A DNA stretch of 64,000 nucleotides from Marinovum algicola (lineage in GTDB: Bacteria > Pseudomonadota > Alphaproteobacteria > Rhodobacterales > Rhodobacteraceae). Below the pieces are notes generated by a model. That model saw only the letters and a list, made by a program, of their open reading frames with translations. It did no database searches and was not told where the DNA came from. Below, piece after piece: positions 25,322-33,626 of the stretch; the first letter of the stretch is position 1; each line of letters opens with the position of its first letter. A program made the position numbers and the translations under genes. The stretch covers positions 1 to 64,000 of the forward strand of contig NZ_FNYY01000021.1 of NCBI RefSeq assembly GCF_900109145.1, in the 5' to 3' direction.

Positions 25322-26440
25322 CTATTGTTGCGAGATTGCCCAGAGATAGCCCAGCCCTCCTGCCAGGATGAGACCGATGACGACGGCGATGGCGATCTTG
25401 ATCGCCGACCAGGGGCGTTCGCCCTGCACCCGGCCGGTGCGGCCGTTGACGACGAAACGATAGGTCTGGCCGCGATATTTGTAGGCGGCCAGCCAGACCG
25501 GCAGCAGGATATGCTTGAAGGTGATGTCGTCGACCGTGGTGTCGATGTCGGTGATGCGCTGGCGGTCGCCGCCGATGTCGAATTTCACATCGCGCTGAAT
25601 CATCCTGTCCATCTGCACACGCGCCTCGGCAAAGCCATCGGCCAGCTCGACCGCATAGCCCTCGGCCCGGAACCCGGCCAGGAATTCGGGACGGTAGGGT
25701 TCGAGCGCGGCCAGATCCCAGGGTTCGAGATTGTCGGTATAGCGCTTGGGCAGCGAACGCGAGGCCAGCACCAGTACATCGTCGAAAAACCGCGCCACCC
25801 GGCCCGAGACCGCGCGCCAGCGCACCTTCTGCACCCGCTGGGTGACGCGCTTGCCGTTGCGGGTGACGGTGCGGCTTTCGTAATAGACCGTGCCGCGCTG
25901 GCCTCGATACGAGGATTTGGTATCGGCATCGAAAGTCCAGTAGGGGACATAGATACCATCCATCCTGCGGCCCTTGCGGGCGTATTGCTGCAAGCCGTTG
26001 GGCGCGAACCAGAGTTTGCCCAGCCAGTCGGTCATCGCCTTGTGCGCCTGGCGTTCCTCGAGCGCGAAGGGCAGCAATCCGCGCGGCTTGATATGGCGAT
26101 GGGTGCCGGTGTCGATCACCACGGGGGTGGCGCAGAACGGGCATTCCCGGGCATGGACGTCGGCGTCGAATTCGACCTGGGCGCCGCAATTGGGGCATGT
26201 CGAAACGCGGGTTTCCTCGATCTCCTCCTGCGGCAGTCGTTGCGCCAGGGCCGCTTCGAAATCCAGTTCGCGCAGGGCGGCGCCGCCCCAGGGGCCGATG
26301 GCGATCTCGGCGCTGTTGCCACAATGGTCGCATGTCAGCCCGCCGGTGGCCGGATCGAACCGCATGTCGGCGCCGCATTCATCGCAGGCAAAGCGGTGTT
26401 CGGCTTCGGGGGCCGGCGGAGGAGAGAGCGTGTCGGTCAT
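25322..26440 (-). CDS. Double zinc-ribbon membrane-anchored protein (YdjG-like)
   Basis: A 372-residue protein. Two zinc ribbons are visible: CDEC 19-22 with CDHC 37-40, and CPNC 82-85 with CPFC 100-103. A middle domain (DGIYVPYWTFDADTKSSYRGQRG...) and one C-terminal transmembrane helix (about 345-367) follow. The order matches the YdjG-type family often annotated as TFIIB-zinc-ribbon or 'PriA-like', whose genes tend to sit near an SPFH gene, as here (29151). A role in a membrane-stress complex is inferred from that context. Confidence 0.75.
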   Translation of the reverse strand: MTDTLSPPPAPEAEHRFACDECGADMRFDPATGGLTCDHCGNSAEIAIGPWGGAALRELDFEAALAQRLPQEEIEETRVSTCPNCGAQVEFDADVHARECPFCATPVVIDTGTHRHIKPRGLLPFALEERQAHKAMTDWLGKLWFAPNGLQQYARKGRRMDGIYVPYWTFDADTKSSYRGQRGTVYYESRTVTRNGKRVTQRVQKVRWRAVSGRVARFFDDVLVLASRSLPKRYTDNLEPWDLAALEPYRPEFLAGFRAEGYAVELADGFAEARVQMDRMIQRDVKFDIGGDRQRITDIDTTVDDITFKHILLPVWLAAYKYRGQTYRFVVNGRTGRVQGERPWSAIKIAIAVVIGLILAGGLGYLWAISQQ

Positions 26441-26519
26441 GCGGGGGCTTTCGCGAAGGATGACAGGGCGGAACTTGCCATATTTTCGACCGGGGAAGCA
26501 ACGTGTTACAGCCCGCTGC

Positions 26520-28211
26520 TCACAGCGCCAGCTTGTAAGAGCAGCTCACCGCCAGCACCTCGATCTGGGTCTCGACAAAGGCAAACCCCAGGACATCCTC
26601 GAGCAGGGTCCGGAGCAATCCGCCTTCGGTCGTGCCGGGCTTGCCGAGATTGTCCTGCGAGACCGCCAGCGCCTCGGTGACGGGGTCCAGCAGATTGCCC
26701 AGGCCACGGGCGGATGATGCCAGGACGCATCCGGTCAGAAGACGGCAGGCGTGGTCGGAAGCCTTGCCCCCGGTCTCGGCCCGGAAGGCGCCGATGAGAT
26801 CGGCCACCGCGCCGGTGATCTGTTGCAGGCCGTGGACATCGATCTGATAGTGGTCGGCGCGGATTTCCTTGACCTTGCCCTGCGCCACCTCGTCATGGGT
26901 AAATCTGATCCGGGTATCGCTGCTTTCCATCAGCTTGAGCGATTTGACCGGGGCCAGCGGTCTGTCGAGTGGCAGGCCCAGCAGGCGCAACGAGGCGTCC
27001 ACGTTCAGCAATTCGGCGGTCACCGGCGCGAAGACGGCGGCGGTGTCCGTGCCGACGCGACTGCACTGGCGGCCCTGGGCGGCCAGCGTGGCGGTGCTGT
27101 TGGCCAGGTTGATCCCGAGACTGAGCCGCAGCAGCGACGACAGATGCAGCCCGTCGACGGCAATCCGGATCTGCGCGCTCTGGGCGCGGGCGTCCCGGCT
27201 TCCGGGGTGTGCCCCCAGCACGATCACGCGGGGTTCGGAAATCTGTACGCTGATCCCGGCGCCGGCAAAGGTTCCAAGCGATAGCCGCGCGTCGAGATCG
27301 ACGATCCGCGCGCCAAGGACTTCCAGCGCGCCAAAGACCACATCCGAGATATGCAGCTCAAGCGGCGGAAGCAGCGTGTTGGTGACCTGCACCTCGCGCA
27401 GCCCGGGCGCGAGGTGCAGGAAGTCGCCCAGCCGCAGCCGCTCCGAGGCAAAGACCGGGGCCGCCAGCTCTGCCGCCAATCCGGTCTGGCCATAAGCCGC
27501 CTCGAGAATGTCGATCAGCGGCAATTCTGCGTCGAGAATGTCGCCATAGGTGGTATCGGGTGCCAGCAGTTCGCCCCTGAGCGCCAATTGGTTCATCAGA
27601 CTCACGGCGTTGATACGAAGCCCGTGACCGGAACACAGAAGATCCATGTCGGCCCCCAGCAGCGGTTCGAGCAGACCGTTCAGAAGCCGCAGCGAGAGCA
27701 GGCAGTTTGACAGGGCAAAGCTGACCCGCGGGTCGACCACGGCCACCGCCGACCGGGTGACAAGCGGCGGCGCGTCGCGCAGGAAGAAGCGGCCGAGAAC
27801 CGGGAAGCGCGCCGGCGAGGTCGCCACCACCTTGACCGCGGTGACACCATCGAGGTGCGACTGGTCCGGGTTGGCGACGAAGTCCCCGGCCGCCAGACGC
27901 CCGAACAGGATGTGATCGGCCGCCGGCGGGCGGATGTCGTAGATCTCGGATTGCACCAGCGTCCGCGCGGCGGCGGCGCGGGTTGTCGAGGCGGTGGAGA
28001 GGTTGCGCACCCCCGACAGCGCCGCAAGGTCGGCCTGCGACTGCACCGCCTTGCGCTGCGCGTTCAGGTCGGACAGGTCGATGGCAATGCCGGCCACCAT
28101 GATCATTGCCGGCAGGAGAATGGCCATCACCACGCTCAGAAAGCCATCTTGGCACCGGAAAAAGCGGGCAAGCGGGCGAGAGAGGGAAGCGTTTGCGATA
28201 CGACCTTGCAT
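26520..28211 (-). CDS. TadG-like pilus-associated protein
   Basis: A 563-residue protein. The N-terminus has the TadG/Flp-secretion layout: a short basic leader, DGFLSVVMAILLPAMIMVAGIAIDLSDLNAQRKAVQSQADLAALSGVRNL-type helix starting at about residue 22, with the long remainder periplasmic and without a recognised domain; it has several cysteines (e.g. NCLLSLRL, DHACRLLTGC). TadG proteins belong to the tight-adherence pilus system. It follows the TadE-like gene by nine bases. No Tad ATPase, pilin or platform gene lies in the window, so its partners must be elsewhere. Confidence 0.72.
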   Translation of the reverse strand: MQGRIANASLSRPLARFFRCQDGFLSVVMAILLPAMIMVAGIAIDLSDLNAQRKAVQSQADLAALSGVRNLSTASTTRAAAARTLVQSEIYDIRPPAADHILFGRLAAGDFVANPDQSHLDGVTAVKVVATSPARFPVLGRFFLRDAPPLVTRSAVAVVDPRVSFALSNCLLSLRLLNGLLEPLLGADMDLLCSGHGLRINAVSLMNQLALRGELLAPDTTYGDILDAELPLIDILEAAYGQTGLAAELAAPVFASERLRLGDFLHLAPGLREVQVTNTLLPPLELHISDVVFGALEVLGARIVDLDARLSLGTFAGAGISVQISEPRVIVLGAHPGSRDARAQSAQIRIAVDGLHLSSLLRLSLGINLANSTATLAAQGRQCSRVGTDTAAVFAPVTAELLNVDASLRLLGLPLDRPLAPVKSLKLMESSDTRIRFTHDEVAQGKVKEIRADHYQIDVHGLQQITGAVADLIGAFRAETGGKASDHACRLLTGCVLASSARGLGNLLDPVTEALAVSQDNLGKPGTTEGGLLRTLLEDVLGFAFVETQIEVLAVSCSYKLAL

Positions 28212-28220
28212 GGCGACCTC

Positions 28221-28670
28221 TTACAGAACGATCTGCGCGGAACGTTCGATCTGTTTCAGCTCGACGCCGAAAACCTGGACCGCACGATCGAGAAAGCTGC
28301 CGTCAATCGAATAGGACAGGGTGACCCTGCCCAGGGTCCGGCCGTCATCGATCTGGCAGGTCAGAGATTGCACCTGGGCCGGGTCGATGAAGGTAAGCTG
28401 ACCGGTCACTTTTTCGAGCATGTCGGCCTGGAGCCAGGCACAGACCGCCTCCGGCTCGAGTCCGAGATCGATGTATTTCAACGATTGTCGCGTCAGGTCA
28501 TGAGCGGCCTGCTGGACTTCGCTTGTGGTGGCAATATGGATCGCGAGGGAAACAAACATCACGACCACCAGCATGATTGCGGTCAGAATGATCGAGAATT
28601 CGACACTCACACTTCCGCATTCATCGTTTCGAAATTTGGAAAGTCGGGTCTTGAGGGGGGGATAAGGCAT
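28221..28670 (-). CDS. TadE-like pseudopilin-type protein
   Basis: A 149-residue protein. NDECGSVSVEFSIILTAIMLVVVMFVSLAIH (residues 15-45) is the TadE signature: a short positively charged N-terminus, a conserved glutamate (E24) and one hydrophobic helix. The rest is a small periplasmic domain with two cysteines. AGGACAG precedes its ATG at 28670. It is first of a two-gene unit with the TadG-like gene, with an AT-rich upstream region likely to hold the promoter. Confidence 0.75.
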   Translation of the reverse strand: MPYPPLKTRLSKFRNDECGSVSVEFSIILTAIMLVVVMFVSLAIHIATTSEVQQAAHDLTRQSLKYIDLGLEPEAVCAWLQADMLEKVTGQLTFIDPAQVQSLTCQIDDGRTLGRVTLSYSIDGSFLDRAVQVFGVELKQIERSAQIVL

Positions 28671-29050
28671 TTTCTGTCCTTATGGTACAAATACTATGGA
28701 ATAACTCGTCTTATGGGGGAGTTTTGGACAAGGAATTGCGGCTCAAATCGGGCGAAATTGGGCACTTTTCAGGTAGGAAGAACTCTGGAATGCGACGCCT
28801 TCCTTGTGCGGCAACAATTTTTATGTTTTTTAACAATGACTTGGATGTTATCAGGCAGGCCTGCGCGGTCTGCGGATTAATCGGAAAATGAGGTGCTTCG
28901 AAAAGGTAAACAATTTATGCAACTTTTGAGAGATAAATCTCTCTACGACTTTGGTGCCTGTTAATTGATCAGAATAAATTTCCAAAGCCCATTGGCCGCG
29001 AATGAGAATCGGATCGTCGAATCACGGGAGTGGACTGCGGGAAATAATTC
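28671..29050. other. AT-rich intergenic region upstream of the TadE-like gene
   Basis: About 380 bases clearly poorer in GC than the flanking genes, with runs such as ATTTTTATGTTTTTTAAC. It probably holds the TadE/TadG promoter. A 69-codon plus-strand frame (28682-28891) has no ribosome site and no recognisable product, so it is not called. Confidence 0.5.
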
Positions 29051-29122
29051 CGGAGCCTGGCCGGTCGCTCCCGGGCGCGTGACGGGCGAATGCGCGCCCG
29101 CAAGAGGCGCGGCCAGGCTCCG
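29051..29122. terminator. Nested stem-loop downstream of the SPFH gene
   Basis: Perfect 13-bp arms CGGAGCCTGGCCG (29051-29063) and CGGCCAGGCTCCG (29110-29122) enclose a second perfect 8-bp stem CGGGCGCG/CGCGCCCG (29072-29079 and 29093-29100). It begins 29 bases past the SPFH stop on the minus strand. It has no clean T-run, so it may act as a terminator or an RNA-stabilising hairpin. Confidence 0.5.
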
Positions 29123-29150
29123 GGGCGGGCCCGGCCGCGCCGTGCAAGGA

Positions 29151-30269
29151 TCAGTGTCCGGGTGGCGGCGGCGGCAGGATGGTAAAGAGCTGCGCCAGCT
29201 CCTGCACGTCTTCGGCGCGTTTCCAGCCGTCCTGACCGGCGGTCCAGACATAGGTTTCGCGGGTGATCTCCCCGTCCTGGGCCATGCGGCCAAGACGCGC
29301 CTTGGAGAAGGGGCCCTTGGTCTGGCCGCCCTCGGCGATGTGCCAGACGTGTTCGACCGGCGGCGGCGGGGGCGGCGCGGCGGGACTGGCGGCGGGCTGC
29401 TGGCCCCAGGAGCCTTGCGAGCCCGCCATCTGCTGCGCCATCGCCATGCCCATTCCCATGCCGAGACCGGCGCCCATGCCACCGCCGCCGCCGGGGTTGG
29501 ATGCCGCCTTGGTCATCGCTTCGGCGGCGGAATACTGGGTGAACTTGCCGAGATCGCCGGCGAGACCCATCGAGGTGCGCTTGTCGAGCGCTTCCTCGAC
29601 CGCCGGCGGCAGCGAGATGTTCTCGATGTAGAACTCGGGGATCTCGAGGCCGTAGCCTGCCACGATCTGGCTGATCTCGGCGGCGATCATCCGGCCGAGA
29701 TCGGCGGTATTGGCTGCCATGTCGAGCACCGGTATGCCCGATCCGGCAATCACGCGGCTGAATTCCTGAACGATGATGTTGCGGATCTGATAGGAAATCT
29801 CGTCCATGGTGAATTCGCCGTCGGTGCCGACGATTTCCGTCATGAAGAGCGCCGGCTCCCTGACCCGCACCGTATAGGTGCCGAAGGCGCGGATGCGGGT
29901 GGGGCCGAACTCGGGATCGCGCAGCATGATCGGGTTCTTGGTGCCCCACTTCAGATCGGTGAAGCGGGTGGTGTTGACGTAGTAGATCTCGGATTTGAAC
30001 GGGCTTCTGAAGCCGTGATCCCAGTGCTGCAAGGTCGTCATGATCGGCATGTTGTTGGTCTCGAGCATGTAGAGACCGGGGGTGAAGACATCTGCCAGTT
30101 GGCCCTCGTGCACGAACACCGCCGCCTGGCCCTCGCGTACCGTCAGCTTGGCGCCATACTTGATCTCATGGCCCTCGCGCTCGAAGCGCCAGACCATGGT
30201 GTCGCGGGTGTCGTCGGTCCAGTGGATGACGTCGATGAATTCACCGGTGAGGAAATCGAAAATGCCCAT
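29151..30269 (-). CDS. SPFH-domain protein with C-terminal GYF-type domain
   Basis: A 372-residue protein of the YdjI / 'virion core protein' SPFH family. The N-terminal two thirds hold the SPFH region (EFIDVIHWTDDTRDTMVWRFEREGHEIKYGAKLTVREGQAAVFVHEGQ...), followed by a glycine/methionine-rich linker (GGGGGMGAGLGMGMGMAMAQQ-like, about 265-285) and a GYF_2-type domain (HVWHIAEGGQTKGPFSKARLGRMAQDGEITRETYVWTAGQDGW, about 320-360). SPFH proteins build membrane scaffolds. GGGAGAGA precedes ATG 30269. Context with TelA, XpaC, TerC and zinc-ribbon genes suggests envelope-stress function. Confidence 0.85.
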   Translation of the reverse strand: MGIFDFLTGEFIDVIHWTDDTRDTMVWRFEREGHEIKYGAKLTVREGQAAVFVHEGQLADVFTPGLYMLETNNMPIMTTLQHWDHGFRSPFKSEIYYVNTTRFTDLKWGTKNPIMLRDPEFGPTRIRAFGTYTVRVREPALFMTEIVGTDGEFTMDEISYQIRNIIVQEFSRVIAGSGIPVLDMAANTADLGRMIAAEISQIVAGYGLEIPEFYIENISLPPAVEEALDKRTSMGLAGDLGKFTQYSAAEAMTKAASNPGGGGGMGAGLGMGMGMAMAQQMAGSQGSWGQQPAASPAAPPPPPPVEHVWHIAEGGQTKGPFSKARLGRMAQDGEITRETYVWTAGQDGWKRAEDVQELAQLFTILPPPPPGH

Positions 30270-30312
30270 CGGGTCTCTCCCTTGGTTCAGCGAAAGTGGT
30301 CAGATCAGGTGC

Positions 30313-31275
30313 TTAGCTCGGTCCGCCGAGCATCTCGTCGGCGATGGTTTCGACAATCGGTTTCGCCTCGTCCCAGGACATGCCGGCGCGGAGCCGGCGG
30401 TCATAGAGCATCTTGAGCAAGAGCTCGTCATGGCTGGTCAGCAGGGCAAATTCGTCGTCGTCATTGAAGATCGACGGCCGGGCGCGCGGGCTGTCATTGG
30501 CCAGGCCCAGACCCTGCGCCAGCTCCTCGTGCACGCAGCTCTTGCGCAGGAGCGAGGGGTGTTCGGCGCGGATCAGGGCGATCGACTTGGCGTATTCGTG
30601 GCCGCCCGGCTCGGAGGAAAAGGCGATCACAAGGCAATGGATCGAGCGCGGCAGGCTGCGAAAGATGTCGAGCGCGTTCCGGTTGATGTTGGGCACGATC
30701 TCCTTGACCCGGGCGGGCAGGCGATCGCCGTCATCCTCGGACATGTAGAGCACGTAGTAATTGGGATCCCTGTCGGTCATCGTGATCGGATGGCCGGTGA
30801 CGCGGGACAGCCGCGCGGCATAGCGGGCAACCTCGGCCCGGTCTATTGCCTGCTGCGCCTCCGGCACGGTGCGGCCGAACTCGACCGACATGCGGATTGG
30901 CTGGCCCCAGCGTTTGAGCCGGCTGGCACCGCCACGGCCCGAGCGCAGCCCGGCGCCGCGCACGTATTCATCGAAAAACGCGATCCGTTCGAAATTGTCG
31001 ATCAGCATGCGGCGGCTGAACTCGGTGTCCGGGCCGCCGCCATCGGTGCGCAGCAGGCCCTGGGCCACCAGCTCGGTTTCGACCTGGGTATAATAGGCCG
31101 CGAGCTTTCGGCTGTCGTCCGAAGGGGTGGTCGGGCGCGCGGTCTCGGGCGGCTTGGGCGAGACAGGCGTGACGGGGCGGTCAGGCGGGACGGGCACCGG
31201 ATCGACCGGGGTGGTGCAGGCCGACAGCGTCAGGGCGCCGGCAGCCACCGCACAGAGGAAAAGGCGCCCGACCAT
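30313..31275 (-). CDS. DUF2927 lipoprotein
   Basis: A 320-residue protein with a lipoprotein signal: LSAC at about residues 17-20, after which a proline-rich linker (TPVDPVPVPPDRPVTPV) leads to a folded domain recognised as DUF2927. The segment SCVHEELAQGLGLANDSPRARPSIFNDDDEFALLTSHDELLLKMLYDRRL resembles a metallopeptidase-like HE..Q motif, but zinc ligands are not certain. Its start is four bases from the TelA stop, so both are in one transcript. Function not established. Confidence 0.82.
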   Translation of the reverse strand: MVGRLFLCAVAAGALTLSACTTPVDPVPVPPDRPVTPVSPKPPETARPTTPSDDSRKLAAYYTQVETELVAQGLLRTDGGGPDTEFSRRMLIDNFERIAFFDEYVRGAGLRSGRGGASRLKRWGQPIRMSVEFGRTVPEAQQAIDRAEVARYAARLSRVTGHPITMTDRDPNYYVLYMSEDDGDRLPARVKEIVPNINRNALDIFRSLPRSIHCLVIAFSSEPGGHEYAKSIALIRAEHPSLLRKSCVHEELAQGLGLANDSPRARPSIFNDDDEFALLTSHDELLLKMLYDRRLRAGMSWDEAKPIVETIADEMLGGPS

Positions 31276-31279
31276 GCGC

Positions 31280-32479
31280 TCAGGCCGCCGGAACGGCGGT
31301 GCCGGCGGTGTCGCCCAGCCCGGTTTTTTTCGCCTTGGCCGCAGCCAGGGTGTCGCGCAGCTCTTGTTCCATGCGTTGCAGCTCCTCTTCGGCGTCGGCG
31401 CGGCGCGCCTTGCCTTCGTCGGCGATTTGCAGGCTTTCCTGGATGGTGCCGATCAGATCGGCATTGGCCTGTTTCACCGCTTCGATGTCAAACACCCCGC
31501 GCTCCATTTCCTCGCGGATCACCTTGTTCGAGTCCCGCAGGTTCTTGGCGTTGGCGGTCAGCAGCTCGTTGGTCAGGTCATTGGCCTCGCGCACCGCGGC
31601 GGCGGCCTCGGCCGAGCGCTGGATCGTCACCGCCTGCGCCAGCTGGGTTTCCCAGAGCGGCACTGTGTTGACGAGGGTCGAGTTGATCTTGGTCACCAGC
31701 GACTTGTCGTTCTCCTGCACCAGCCGGATCGAGGGCAGGGATTGCATGGTCACCTGGCGGGTCAGCTTGAGGTCGTGCACCCGGCGTTCGAGATCGTCGC
31801 GCGCGGCGCGCAGGTCGCGCAGCTCCTGCGCCTGCATCACCTGGCTGTCCTCGGGTGCCGCCTTGACCTCGGCCTCCTTGGCCGGGATCACCGTGTCATC
31901 CAGCTCTTTCAGCTTTTCCTCGCCCGCGGCGATATAAAGCGCCAGCTCGTCATAGAAATTCAATGTCTTTTCATACAGCATGTCGAGAGACTTGATGTCT
32001 TTCAACAGCTTGTGTTCGTGTTCGAGCAGATTGCCGGTCACCCGGTCGATCTGGCCCTGCACCTCTTCGAAGCGGGCGGTGAATTTGGCAAAAGGCGCGG
32101 CGCGGCCGATCAGTTTTTCCCACCAGCTCCGTTCGCGGCGCACATCAAGCTCCGACACCGAAAAGCCGCGGATCGTGGTCACGATAGAGCGCAGCGAGTC
32201 GCCGGCCGGCCCCACGTCCTTGTTGCGCACGTCCTGCAACATCGCCTGAGAGATTTCCTGAAGCTCGGCCTGGGCCGCCGATCCGAACGCGACGATGGAA
32301 TTGGTGTCGTCCATGTCGATCTCGTCCATGCGCTGGCGGATTTCGCTGCTCACGGTGGGATCGGCCTGCTCCAGAGACACGATTTCCTGTGCTTGTCTCG
32401 GCTCGGGCAGGACCACGGCGCTCACCTCTTCTACCAGGGCCAAATCCTGTTTGGCCTTCTCTCTCACATTGTCCGACAT
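31280..32479 (-). CDS. TelA-family toxic-anion resistance protein
   Basis: A 399-residue mostly helical, acidic cytoplasmic protein of the TelA (PF05816) family. The core includes LLEHEHKLLKDIKSLDMLYEKTLNFYDELALYIAAGEEKL and TNELLTANAKNLRDSNKVIREEMERGVFDIE, both typical. TelA proteins are linked to tellurite, colicin and antibiotic tolerance, but the mechanism is unknown. It sits between XpaC and DUF2927 genes; TelA-XpaC pairing is a known arrangement. GGGGAAGGA precedes ATG 32479. Confidence 0.92.
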   Translation of the reverse strand: MSDNVREKAKQDLALVEEVSAVVLPEPRQAQEIVSLEQADPTVSSEIRQRMDEIDMDDTNSIVAFGSAAQAELQEISQAMLQDVRNKDVGPAGDSLRSIVTTIRGFSVSELDVRRERSWWEKLIGRAAPFAKFTARFEEVQGQIDRVTGNLLEHEHKLLKDIKSLDMLYEKTLNFYDELALYIAAGEEKLKELDDTVIPAKEAEVKAAPEDSQVMQAQELRDLRAARDDLERRVHDLKLTRQVTMQSLPSIRLVQENDKSLVTKINSTLVNTVPLWETQLAQAVTIQRSAEAAAAVREANDLTNELLTANAKNLRDSNKVIREEMERGVFDIEAVKQANADLIGTIQESLQIADEGKARRADAEEELQRMEQELRDTLAAAKAKKTGLGDTAGTAVPAA

Positions 32480-32513
32480 GGGTTTGTCCTTCCCCGGTTA
32501 AACTGTCTCGGGC

Positions 32514-33392
32514 TCAGTCGAGCCGCACCCCTTCGCGCTGCAAACGGTCGCGCAGCACGTCTATTTCGATTGCCAGATCGGCGTTGCTGTCGCTCAGCAG
32601 CTTGCGTGTCTTGGCGACATAATTCTCTTCCAGATCGGTCAGCAGCATCAGGTAGTCAGATTTCGCCGCCACATCCCGGTCGCGGGCATAGATGTCGGCG
32701 AACTTGATCGTCGCGTCGCGGGCACCCATCAGGTAGACGCCGAGATAGCGCCGCGCCGAGGTCAGATCGCGCGGATCCTCCTCGACCGTGCGCAGCATTT
32801 CACGCACCGATTGCTGAAACCGTTCGACCCGCGCCTCGAGCCGCGGATCCTGTGCCCGGCGGATCGCGCCCATCATCGCAGCCAGATGCGCCTCGGCCTC
32901 GTCGATGACGCGCGCCACCCGGTCCTGCTGAAATTCGTCGACGCCCTCGATCGACTTGTTTCTCAGCGGGTCAGGGCCGAAAGCGGTGATATGCAGCGCC
33001 GCCGCGATCACCCCGTAGAGCCCGCTGGCGGCAAAGCCCAGCTCATGGCTCAGCCCGGCCAGTGCGGTGCCGGCGCCGATCAGGAGCGTGCCGAGGATCT
33101 TGCGCGGCAGGGCAGGGCGGCGCGCCACCTTGCGCGCGTCATAGGCAGCCTCGGCTTTGAGCCCCTCGCGGGTGAGCCATGCCGCCAATGTCCAGGTGCC
33201 GGCGCCGGCAAGTCCCAGCGCCAGCGCCTCGGGGCCCGTGCCGAAAGCGGTGAAGGCCAGAAGCGCGCCGGGCACGAACAGAAGGTTCGACCGGGCGCCG
33301 GTGGGGCTTACCGTCGCTTTCAGCGGCCGCAGGTCGGAGGCCGCATCTGTCTTGCCCTTGGGGCTGTAGGTTCCGCCGTATCTCTGCGCCAT
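32514..33392 (-). CDS. XpaC-family (5-bromo-4-chloroindolyl phosphate hydrolysis) protein
   Basis: A 292-residue membrane-associated protein (PF10112). After a polar N-terminus come four hydrophobic stretches (about residues 31-45, 50-65, 80-100 and 105-120), then a helical cytoplasmic domain (RAQDPRLEARVERFQQSVREMLRTVEEDP). The chosen ATG 33392 overlaps the stop of the small membrane-protein gene (TGATG); the longer open frame to 33590 is a shadow. XpaC proteins accompany TelA, as here, and the name reflects an old enzymatic assay, not a proven function. Confidence 0.87.
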   Translation of the reverse strand: MAQRYGGTYSPKGKTDAASDLRPLKATVSPTGARSNLLFVPGALLAFTAFGTGPEALALGLAGAGTWTLAAWLTREGLKAEAAYDARKVARRPALPRKILGTLLIGAGTALAGLSHELGFAASGLYGVIAAALHITAFGPDPLRNKSIEGVDEFQQDRVARVIDEAEAHLAAMMGAIRRAQDPRLEARVERFQQSVREMLRTVEEDPRDLTSARRYLGVYLMGARDATIKFADIYARDRDVAAKSDYLMLLTDLEENYVAKTRKLLSDSNADLAIEIDVLRDRLQREGVRLD

Positions 33393-33574
33393 CACTCGGC
33401 CCCCAGCCAGCCGACGGCCACGCCGGACATCAGGAAGAACAGGCAGGCATAAGCCACCTTCTGCACGCCGTTCAGCTTGCCGCCACGATTGCCCGAGGAC
33501 CAGACGGCCACCGCCACCGCGCCCACCGCAACAATCACCGCGGCCAAAATCAGCAGCGTGACAAACCGGATCAT
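33392..33574 (-). CDS. Small two-helix membrane protein
   Basis: A 60-residue protein with two hydrophobic helices (about 4-26 and 40-56) and a short basic loop between them. ATG 33574 has GAGGGGG seven bases upstream, a strong ribosome site; an in-frame TTG at 33577 is less likely. Its stop overlaps the XpaC start. I do not recognise a family, but position in the TerC-XpaC-TelA operon suggests a structural partner of those membrane proteins. Confidence 0.7.
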   Translation of the reverse strand: MIRFVTLLILAAVIVAVGAVAVAVWSSGNRGGKLNGVQKVAYACLFFLMSGVAVGWLGAE

Positions 33575-33626
33575 CAAAAAACCCCCTCAACCTCGCTCAC
33601 AAGATAGGTGATGACAGGCGCCATCG

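Noticed and set aside
28682-28891. 69-codon plus-strand frame in the AT-rich gap
   Set aside because: No ribosome site, no family resemblance, and composition like intergenic DNA.
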